A DNA stretch of 64,000 bases from Rhea pennata (Eukaryota; Chordata; Aves; Rheiformes; Rheidae): NCBI RefSeq assembly GCF_028389875.1, contig NC_084668.1, forward strand, positions 32,780,993-32,844,992, read 5' to 3'. The position numbers and the translations under genes are program-made. Every line of letters starts with the position of its first letter. Position 1 is the first letter of the stretch. Below the pieces are notes generated by a model, which saw only the letters and a program-made list of their open reading frames with translations, was not told the origin of the DNA and did no database searches. Positions 1 to 8,872 of the stretch are shown in pieces.

Positions 1-1588
1 GCGGTGCTCGGGCTGGCGAGGGGGCGGCGGGCGCGGCCGCGCCGGCTGTGGTTCGGCTCTAGAGAGCTCGCCGGCGAAGAGAACGAACAAAAAACCTCTC
101 CTGCGTTATTAACCGTTCAGTCTCTCTATATAAAAGCCTCAGCTTTTATAGGTAGATGTTAGTGCAAAGAGCGGTTGTGCAAGGACTGGGATGTCCTTGT
201 TCTGAAGCTCGATTTCTTTTCCCCCTCCATGTTTTTACTGGTCTGGGGAAGTAACATCTCTCAAAAGTTAGTGTAAAACATCCATGTTCCTAAGCCCAGT
301 GGTCTACTTCAGTTAAGCACGAGTCACTGGAAGAATAAATGGAGTCCAGAGCTATTACCTTCACAGAGCAAAAGGATGCAGCCTTTTCCATCTGCAGGTT
401 TTTCCACATTACAGTAGTAACAACAGTTTTTGAGGAGCATGGGGACAGCTTCTCTCATTTACTGGGATTTGTGTGTGCTGCCTGTAATTTCTGAGGCATT
501 CCTGCTTCTTAAAGCATGAGAGTGTATGTTGATGATCTCGGTGAAGGGGACCTTGGATGCTAGAGCCGTGTTTCTGGCTCTTTCTATGAGTGCTCCCTGA
601 GTGGGCTCTGGGTACCTGGTTAGCAGAGTGCTGTCGCCATGTGACTTGGCAGGTCTCCAGATCCTTCCTCTTGCATCGGAACATGCTGGCCATCCCTGAC
701 CCCTGTTGTTGAGATTCTGCACTTGCATTTAGCTTGTGGGAATCGGATTACTGTTTCTGAAATGCAACCAGTAGTGGTAGGTAGTAGCAAGAAATGTTAA
801 TCCTTAGGCAGGGGTAGCTATTAACTAGTTTCCTACATGAAGGAAGAGCAGTCAAGGTGGAAACGTGCCTAGCCTCTTGCTGAGTTACAAAAACTTCCAC
901 TCTGCAAAGTTGCTGTCTGTTTGTAGAACTCGGCGTGAATAACTGCACTCTCGCTCCAGACTTCAAACTTAGAAGCTGTATATGGTTTTGTGAAGTAGTA
1001 AGCCTTGAAAACATCTGAAACTGACTGATGCATGGTACTTGTCAGGATATTACTTCTTTACTACTAAACACTCCAATACAGCAGATAAAAAGGGAACTGA
1101 CCAAGGAGGTCTTTAATCTTCATTAAATCTCACTGTAACTTGATAGATACATTTCATGTAATCATCAATGGTGGTGATAAACTATAGTAGCACTAATGGT
1201 TTAGGATCAAGTAGCTTAAAAGCCAGTAGAGCTTTCCTAGGCAAATGAAAAGGTGGCTGAGCCTATCTGGTGGTGGTTTGTTAACTAGAGTACATCTTTG
1301 TTCTGCTGAACCCTTAGGATTGCCTGTTGTGTGTCTGCTAATTCTGCTCAGGAGAGAATTGCTTCTAGGCTTGAGATGCAGAACACCTCTAATTCAGCTT
1401 TGCTTGTTTCTTTAACAATTTCTAGTGCAGTTAAAAGTTGCATATACTTGCCACTATTAAAAGCAAATGTCTAGCATCTTTCTTAAATTCTTGCTTTCTC
1501 TCAGAACAGAACACTTTGGGGTTTTTAACTTCTTATTGCCATTCTGTTGTAGTGATCCTCTTGTTTAAATATACAATTATTTTCACAG
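1..1588 (+). other. HSPE1: HSPE1 intron 1 (3' part) with edge of the HSPD1/HSPE1 CpG island
   Basis: Bases 1-75 are very GC- and CpG-rich, then composition falls abruptly to AT-rich intronic DNA. No ATG followed by a GT donor is seen in the GC-rich start, so the first HSPE1 exon must lie left of the window. In vertebrates HSPE1 and HSPD1 are divergent and share a bidirectional promoter, so this is read as the right edge of that island (inference from known synteny). The rest, up to the acceptor at 1588, shows no exon or repeat. The open frames within it have no recognisable protein. Confidence 0.75.
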
Positions 1589-1753
1589 GCAGGAAAGGCA
1601 TTTAGGAAATTTCTTCCCCTCTTTGATCGTGTTCTGGTTGAACGATGCGCAGCTGAGACTGTAACCAAAGGAGGCATCATGATTCCAGAGAAAGCTCAAG
1701 GGAAAGTGCTACAAGCAACGGTAGTGGCAGTTGGATCAGGAGCCAGAGGAAAG
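1589..1753 (+). CDS. HSPE1: HSPE1 coding exon 2 (residues 2-56)
   Basis: 165 bp, 55 codons, phase 0 at both ends. The acceptor is tttcacag at 1581-1588 and the donor aag|gtaact follows 1753. It encodes the N-terminal targeting segment, the mobile loop (ETVTKGGIMIPEK) and the first beta-barrel strands ending GSGARGK. A second AG lies 4 bases inside the exon, but using it would break the frame. Confidence 0.97.
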
Positions 1754-3794
1754 GTAACTACATTTAACTTTGGGCAGAATTAGTAATGGTGTGGTGGTAA
1801 GTTGGAAATTTATCAAAAAGGGATTGGTTGCTGTATAAATTAGTGACATCTTACAAAAACAAATGAGGATGATGAGTGAAGGTTAAAGTGCAGACTCAGA
1901 GAGGAGGTAGGAATCTTGATTTTTTTCCCCCCTCCCCCATTGGCTCTGACCTTGATTTTCAGTCTTCCTCTTATTTGTAAAATATAAAATAATTGCTTTT
2001 TAAAAAATGAATGTTATTTATTGATGCTTACAAGCAGCATTAAAGAGTAGTTTTAAATACTTGAAACTATGTTTTTTCTGGGCTGTCATGTTTGATCACC
2101 TTTCAGGTAAAACCTATGGGATTAGCAGCCCTCTTTCTGAAAATGCTGCTGATCACATGCCTGAATCCCTGTAATTTGTGAGCAGGGTGGAATCTCAAAA
2201 TGTGGCATTGTCTTATGTTGTGCGAAATACCATTGCCCGTAAGGATTAGCCTTACTGGACAAAAAAAGAAAAGTGTTAAGTCATTTTTCTTTCATGCTTA
2301 AAAAAGAGGAAAAAAAAAGCCTAGGATTGTAAAAAGGACAGTATTTACTTCATTTCACAGTTTAAATCTCTTTGTGGCTGTGGGCTTACCATTTCTTCTT
2401 TCCTTTCTTCATAACCTTTCTCCCCACCCTACCCCACCCCCCAAAAAACACATTGATTTAATTATTCAAAATGTGTTTAAAATTTAACTCGTGCATGTTT
2501 ACCCAGACTTTCTTTGAGTCCCTCCATAGATACTGAGACAAAAAAGCATGATACCTCAAGGCTTTATATTGTGAAATGATGTTAATAATTACCCAACAAG
2601 CTAATATTTATAGCAGAAAAGCATAATTAAACTTAAACTTTACCAGATATTTCTGAGCAATGTATAGATTTGCCAGCAACACCAACAAGTTAATCAAGTA
2701 AGAAAGATAGGAAGGCACTCTTAACTGTCACTTCAAGAAATTAGCCCTGGTTACAGAATAGGAAACAGACTCCTGATTTAGAGGGGGAATTCCATAGTCT
2801 GTCACTTACTTTTTTCAGACTCTTTTTTTTAATTTGCTTTTTGTTAAAGCCAAATCCTCCTCAGAATGCCAAGTGAAGAGTTCAGTTGCATTTACACTCG
2901 AACTAATGGAAGTGCTTTGTGTTCAGAAGATTAACTGCAGTCCTACTGCTTCTAATTATTGCATATAATACAATAGAGTTGTTGTGATTTCTGAATGTTG
3001 TATATGGGCAAGGATCACTACAGTTTAAAGGATTTTTTGACATTAAATCTCAAACTGTTTACTTTGTTTTTTTTTTAAAAAAAAAAAAACTTTTTCTTTC
3101 AGAATGGTGAGATTCAGCCAGTAAGCGTGAAAGTTGGTGAAAAAGTTTTGCTGCCAGAATATGGTGGTACTAAGATTGTACTAGAAGATAAGGTAGGTTG
3201 CCCAACTTTGTGAATGGAAACTAAGCTGGTTCCCAGAAGGTCACACTGTCAGTGATAAATATTGTAATTTTTCCATGGGACTGGAAACATTCAAAAAATG
3301 CAACTGTGATTCTAGTGGGAGCAGCTGGATCAAGCTAGCTTCTGATATCTGTTGTACTTGCTATTTCCACCCATGCTTAGAAAAACTATCAGAATAAACA
3401 TCTGGCCTGACCTTTGGGTGGAAGAATTCAAGTACGTGGTTGGCATATGCAGCAAAAAACCGCAAACCCTAAAGTGCTTTGAAATTACTGGGAATGTCCT
3501 TATTTTTGATAGGGAAGAGTTACAAAATTGCTTTCTTGACTGTTGCTGTCACTATAAACAGTAATCTGATATCTCTCCAAAAAATATCTTACAAAGGAAA
3601 AATCTTTGAGAGGTCAACAGGTAGAGTGAGTCTTGGTTATCTACCTTCTATTTTTCTACTTTGTGACTGTGATAGTCTTGACTTTAGAAACAGTATCTGT
3701 GAAATAATTGATATGATGGGTACTAATGTTTCTTTATTTGCAGGACTACTACTTGTTTAGAGATGGTGACATTCTTGGAAAATACCTGGACTAA
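1589..3794 (+). CDS. HSPE1: HSPE1, mitochondrial 10-kDa heat shock protein (chaperonin 10), 5'-partial
   Basis: HSP10 forms the heptameric lid that caps HSP60 (HSPD1) in the mitochondrial matrix and drives ATP-dependent folding. Coding exons at 1589-1753, 3103-3192 and 3744-3794 give 101 residues. With the initiator Met expected in exon 1 outside the window, the protein is 102 aa, the usual vertebrate length. All introns are phase 0 and GT-AG. The N-terminus AGKAFRKFLPLFDRVLVER is the typical uncleaved, basic amphipathic mitochondrial start. The mobile loop, about residues 24-36, contains the HSP60-contacting tripeptide Ile31-Met32-Ile33 (human is IML, recalled from memory). The conserved LPEYGGTK stretch lies at residues 73-80 and the C-terminal FRDGDILGKYLD at 91-102. 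The gene lies 5' of MOB4 on the same strand. Identification is very secure; only exon 1 is missing. Confidence 0.97.
1754..3102 (+). other. HSPE1: HSPE1 intron 2
   Basis: A 1.35 kb AT-rich intron with no exon. Close to its 3' end a T10 run is followed directly by an A13 run (3067-3089), leaving a polypyrimidine tract of only about 10 bases (tttttctttc) before the acceptor AG at 3101-3102. Confidence 0.9.
3103..3192 (+). CDS. HSPE1: HSPE1 coding exon 3 (residues 57-86)
   Basis: 90 bp, 30 codons, phase 0 on both sides. It starts NGEIQPVSVKVGEKVLLPEY and ends IVLEDK before the donor gtaggt. This is the core beta-barrel with the conserved roof-loop region. Confidence 0.97.
3744..3794 (+). CDS. 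HSPE1: HSPE1 terminal coding exon 4 (residues 87-102 and stop)
   Basis: The acceptor is tttgcag at 3737-3743. The exon encodes DYYLFRDGDILGKYLD followed by TAA at 3792-3794. It completes the 102-residue length expected for the family. Confidence 0.97.
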   Translation, partial: DYYLFRDGDILGKYLD

Positions 3795-4110
3795 ACTACT
3801 ACTTGCAGTATCAGTCATCCATTCCACTAAAATGCTGAAATTTTTCTGTTCATCATGTAAATAATGTCCTTTATTTTGTAATAAACAGGCATCGAGTCTC
3901 TGAAATAACTTGTGATCTCACTGTAATGATGGAACAAATAAAAGTATGTACAGTCAAAAATCAGTTGCTGTTGTTTGAGTTCCCCTGGACAATGAAATAC
4001 AGATGACCACCAACCAGCCTTAACTATTCCAGACAGCATCATTTTTATATCCTCTGCTCTTACTGAGATTGTAAAGGCCTGTACAATAAACTTCTAAAAC
4101 TACTCTGCTT
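3795..4110 (+). terminator. HSPE1: HSPE1 3' UTR with poly(A) signals
   Basis: AATAAA hexamers occur at 3880-3885, 3937-3942 and 4085-4090. The 3937 signal is followed about 20 bases later by a GU-rich stretch (gttgctgttgtttgag), so it is the best cleavage candidate. The others could serve alternative ends. The 3' limit is approximate. Confidence 0.7.
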
Positions 4111-7100
4111 CTGTCTCAGTTTCTGCTACTGCTCAGTGAAACTGAGTCTTAATTGTGTAGTGTCTTGAATTAATCTGGAAAATACAACTCTGCTATATGT
4201 TTTCACCTAGTTTATATGAAGGTGGGAGATGGATTTAAAATGGTTATAGCATAGTTGCTGCAGTGAAGAGGACTTCAATCTAGCTCTGTTAAATGTCAAA
4301 CTATACCGTAAGTAACAGATGACTGACTTGTCCCCTTCACTTTCTGCAGTAGCTGTTAATAGATTATGGGGTGTTTGGTACACTGAAAGATTAATGCACA
4401 CAAACCACCAAAATAGTGCAACTGCTATTGCCTACACCCTCCTGCAACCAGCGTGCCACCCTGCAGTCAGCATGACACTTGATGCTAATGACAGCAGTGC
4501 TAGGCTAGAATAGATTCATCCAGTTTGCAGATCCAGCAGATCAGAAGTCTAATGCTTCTTTTGCATGTCTCTTAAGTTTTGCTAATACATAAATAACTTC
4601 ATAGATATTAATCAGGCAGAACTAGAGCTTTTGCTGATCTTAATACAGTAACAAAGCTTTTCCCTATGACAGATTTCTCTAGCTTTTTCATGAGTTAGTA
4701 CAGTGCTGATCCTTTCCCACATACAGTATCTGACAAATTAATTAGACTTAATCCTAAACTGCAATATTCTTAAATAGTGAAACATTGTATGGGCTTAATT
4801 TTTATTCAAGTAATGCTGAAGCAAACAACTGTGCATATTTTTTAACCACCTTGTTGACCCTATCTTGCCTTGGAAAATGATTCAGGCTTATTCAAATGTG
4901 ACCGTAAAATAAGTACTTTATATGATGTTCCTACCCTCAGTTGGTATGCATATACCTGATCTAGAGCAGTCTGGGAATACTACTACCTTAAGTAAAATGT
5001 TTTGATGTAGTCTTTCCTACCTGAAATAGATGAGTGTTGCTACTGAAACTTTTAACAGCAGTATTTAAATGGTAGTGCTCTCATTATGCTCAAGCGATTA
5101 TGAAATCAACATCACTAGATAAACTAAGTCTTACTGTTTTCTTCAGAAGAAAACAACTGTAATGACAAAGATTCTTTAAAAAACTTCAGTATTTGCAATG
5201 TGCAGGATTTCAGCTTTGACACACTCTTTAAAATGATGTATTTTCTGACATGGTTTAGGGTGCCTCCATAAGATAAACTTCAGCATATGGGTCAACTGGA
5301 GCCACTTTTACATACACAGATGCCACCTACTGCCTAGCAGTTCCATTAGAAGAGGAATTATATTTGATCTTGGCTGTAATGCTTTTTGCCCTTCCCTACC
5401 CCCAGTTCCATAGCATGCTGCTTTTCAGCTGGCTACCCTCTATTCTGGAGCTATAAGCAAGTAGTGTTCAAGTAGTTCAACTCTTATTGAATTAGAATTC
5501 ATGCCAACAGAAAGATTCTAAATAAATGCAGATTTTTTTTTTTAAGTATAAAAAGCCTAAACCTTGAACTCTGCCCTACGGCAGTCTTACATTAATAATC
5601 CCAGTGATGCACTTTACATTTGAAATTTTAAGATTGTTGCACTACAGGAATCCTAAAAGACAGCTTATTGTGTAATGAAATACAAACTTATCGAGAAACA
5701 AGCATGCCTTTATTCTCCATGGTAACATAGGTGTTAACATACCTACGATACACACATAACACAGGCTGCTGAAGATGGGAAGGTATTTAACATATTTACA
5801 GCCTACTCAGGTTATGGAAACCAAACAGCCTTTCAATGAGAAAGACATGTAGTATACAGCAGCTCTAAACAGGTAAGTGTTTAGGCCTAACACTTCAAAA
5901 TTTCTTTTAATAACGTCCTTTAGAGAGACAATTTTTGTAGGATCCCTGTTCACTGCAGATGAGGTTTCTGTGCATCAGGAGACACTGTCATCTGCGGGGG
6001 TGCATTAAGGCCAGGAGACCCAAAGGAACAGTGGTAGCACATACCACTTATTACTTGTACTACTTACCTTTAAGCGCTTTTTTCACTCCTCAGGCTGCAC
6101 TGCCGTACTAACCCGTTCCCCAGCAGGACTGCACTGAACTGGCACTGCAGTGTTGCCAAGCTCACACACCAGTTACATCTTTCTCTCTTCTCTCATCCTA
6201 TATCCAGCCTGCGCTTTCAGGCCTTGGAGATTTTCAGACCTTGAAATCAGACTTATTTAATAAAATATTTCACATGGATGTATCTACTAGCCTTTACATA
6301 ACTGACAAAAGAAGTCATATTTCAATGAGAACTTTGGGGGAATAAGAAATTTGAGGATGTAAAAGAAAATGCACTCCTAGGCCTAATCAAATGGAGGACA
6401 TGCTTAAGTGTCTGACGAATCAACAGACATAGAGAACATTTTATTCTTGCACTGTAAGGGTATCACTGTAAGCAAGGACAAGATAACTATTACACAGTCA
6501 AGGTGATCCATCTGCTATTACTGTTTTTTAGTCCATGGCTGCCTGCCAACCTCTATATCCTTCTTTTATAGGGGAGAGCAGTATCAATCACAAATGTTTC
6601 TTCTTGGCTGTTCATTCTTGTAGTTTAGAATTCTTCTACTGTTTTCTAGACTATTTCAAAGCTTTAATTTGGGGCAAAAATGTTATACAAGCCTACTTAC
6701 ATGCTTCTCTGGGAAGATGCAATTCCTCCCAGCCTTTCCTTAGGCAGTCTGACTCTTAAGGAAACAAAAAGCGGACTGCAAAGTGCATTAGTAAAGGGAG
6801 AAGAAAAGAAGGCAAGGTTCCCAACTGCACAGAAATACACAATAACAACTTGGACAAATATTCCACTTTTCCTTCTTGCACAATAAGGGCCAAAAAAAAA
6901 AAAAAAAAAAAAAAAACTTGATCTGGTTTTATAAGCAACTTGCAAAAAAAAAAACAAAACGCAAGCAGCTCTTCTGCTAATAAGGACAACAGGAACAGGA
7001 GAGATCTACAGACTTTAACACTTTGATTAAGAAATACTGCAGATTTCTTCTCTGCAAAACCATGAGTCTGTTCCAGATTGAACTAACATATATACACCTC

Positions 7101-8250
7101 ATTGACAGCATTGACAGGTGGGTTTTTTTAGCCAGATTTATTTGCATTTTCAAAGCCCCAGTGTCCATGAATTAAAAGTCATGGACAAACGGAAATGTCA
7201 ACTCCCTCATTTTTCTGTGCTTTAGATATCAGCTAAACCTTGGAAATGTTAACAGAAAAAAAAATGCCGAATTGTAGGGGCCTTAACCAGGCAGCAGTGC
7301 TTTTGTTTTGTAACTAACTGGCTAATTATAGCATCAATCTTTTTAGAAATTAATGCTACATTACAATTGATCTAATGAGGTAATACGATACTTACACCCT
7401 TCATTCTAATGCACCAGTGTCTCCTAATGTTATTAACCTTTTCATGGTTTCCTACACACAGTTTTCAAAAATGCTGAGTTTCACCATGTGACTCAAAATA
7501 ACTAACATCTCTTGTGTAGGATTACTGACCTATAGTTTGGGAGTAAAACAGTAACCAATGCAAACTGAATTCATATGCTTGAAGTTAAATATACCACCTC
7601 TGTGTTACTGTGTAACCTGAATGGAAGGACCACTCCTTCCAATATAAACTCCTTCGTTAGCGAGGTGCATGCATGCATGCAGGCAGGAGGTAACATAACC
7701 CTCCATCTCACCAGCTGCACGCTGCCAGCTTTCAGTTAGAATATGGCCTCCAGAACATGGCGGGATTCCCAGTGGATCCTTTTCATGGCATTGCCCAGGC
7801 AAAGTAAGTACTCAAAATGCTTTCTGATGGGAAATCACAATTACAGAACATGTGAAACGTGTTACCTGGAACATGTTTGCTGAGTGGAAAAAAAGCCCTA
7901 AGTGTTCACTCCGTAATGCAGTGGAACTAAGGACAGGTACCTGTAGTCTCCAGTTTTCAGGAAACATCCTACAGCTGAAACCACATATATACTGATTTTA
8001 TCGGGGAGGGAGGCATCTTAACCTCTGCCCCGCAGCTCCACCATCCTTGCTTCCAACCAGGAGCAGTGCAGCCCTGCCCAGCCCTCCTGCTCTCCTTCCT
8101 ACCGTCTCTTCTCCACAAACAGGCAGCTTCAAACTTATGTTTCTTCTCTCTCATCCTGCAGAGGTAACAGGGGCTGGTCAGTCTTTCAGAACATCTACCT
8201 GCTCTTAACAGGTACCTCTTTTCGGGCTACCACCAGCTAACGTTGCCTTT
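4111..8250. other. Intergenic region between HSPE1 and MOB4
   Basis: About 4 kb of AT-rich DNA without a recognisable exon, RNA gene or transposon. It holds an A25 run at 6892-6916 and a short GCAT repeat at about 7667-7680. The open frames here are short, have no family features and are treated as chance. Confidence 0.7.
6892..6916. repeat. A25 homopolymer
   Basis: An uninterrupted run of 25 A. The DNA on its left has no AATAAA within the usual distance and no coding match, so it is taken as a simple repeat rather than a retrocopy tail. Confidence 0.9.
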
Positions 8251-8479
8251 TTATGCCTTCTTCCCAAGCAGCGCCTGAACACCCAAGGCCTGGCTTGCCA
8301 AAGGCCCTGCCCAGCGAGCCCCTTCACCTGCGCCCCCCCGGGCCTGCCCTGCTGCCCGGAGAGCCGCTCACGCCCTGCGGCGTGGCGCTGCAGGGGAGCT
8401 CAGCGCCGCCTGGAACCGGCCTTGCCGGGGGGCTGGGACAGCGCCGGCGGGACCCAGCGCGACGCCACCCGCCAGCCCG

Positions 8480-8692
8480 CCCAACGGCCTCCCGCGGGGG
8501 TGGGGCGCTGCTCTCGCGAGACTGGCGCCCAACGGCCTCCCGCGGGGGTGGGGCGCTGCTCTCGCGAGACTGGCGCCCGCCCAACGACCTCCCGGGGGGT
8601 GGGGGCGTGCGGCGCTGCTCTCGCGAGACTGGCACCCAGTGGCCTCCCGCGTTGGGGGGGCGCTGCTCTCGCGAGACTGCCGCCCGACGGCC
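8480..8692. repeat. MOB4 promoter minisatellite, 48-bp unit (4 copies plus a partial)
   Basis: Copies lie at 8480-8527, 8528-8575, 8580-8634 and 8635-8682, with a partial fifth start at 8683-8692. Copies 1 and 2 are identical over 48 bp. Copy 3 is 55 bp because of inserted G/C bases and is preceded by a 4-base spacer. Copy 4 has a few substitutions. Each unit starts CCCAACGGCCTCCCGCG or a close variant and ends with TCTCGCGAGACTGGC or a close variant. Confidence 0.95.
8512..8676. promoter_or_regulatory. MOB4: Four perfect TCTCGCGAGA elements
   Basis: The 10-bp palindrome occurs at 8512-8521, 8560-8569, 8619-8628 and 8667-8676, spaced 48, 59 and 48 bp. The last copy ends 137 bp before the MOB4 ATG. 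TCTCGCGAGA is an established core element of CpG-island housekeeping promoters, reported to be bound by BANP and also linked to ZBTB33 (Kaiso). The motifs are seen directly; binding is inferred. Confidence 0.85.
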
Positions 8693-8812
8693 GTTGGGCG
8701 GCGCGCGGCCGCCGTTGCCCGCCCGTGGCGGCTCCGCCCCCCGCCGGCGCCCGTTGCGTCCCCCCCGCCCCGCCTGGCGCAGCCGCATCCGGGTTCCGGC
8801 GCCGCTGTCACT

Positions 8813-8872
8813 ATGGTCATGGCGGAGGGGACGGCAGTGCTGAGGCGGAACAGGCCGGGCACCAAGGCCCAG
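8813..8872 (+). CDS. MOB4: MOB4 coding exon 1 (residues 1-20)
   Basis: 20 codons, [20 protein letters not shown], then donor CAG|gtgagg. It lies in the CpG island. The sequence ATGGCGG around the second ATG also resembles a YY1 core, but it is fixed by coding needs. Confidence 0.97.

Noticed and set aside
1865..1950. Possible C/D-box snoRNA in HSPE1 intron 2 (ATGATGA followed by CTGA)
   Set aside because: No terminal stem joins the boxes, the spacing contains a long C/T run, and no C'/D' pair is clear.
6535..6916. Retrocopy ending in the A25 tract
   Set aside because: No AATAAA at the right distance, no target-site duplication seen by eye, and no translated match to a known protein upstream of the run.
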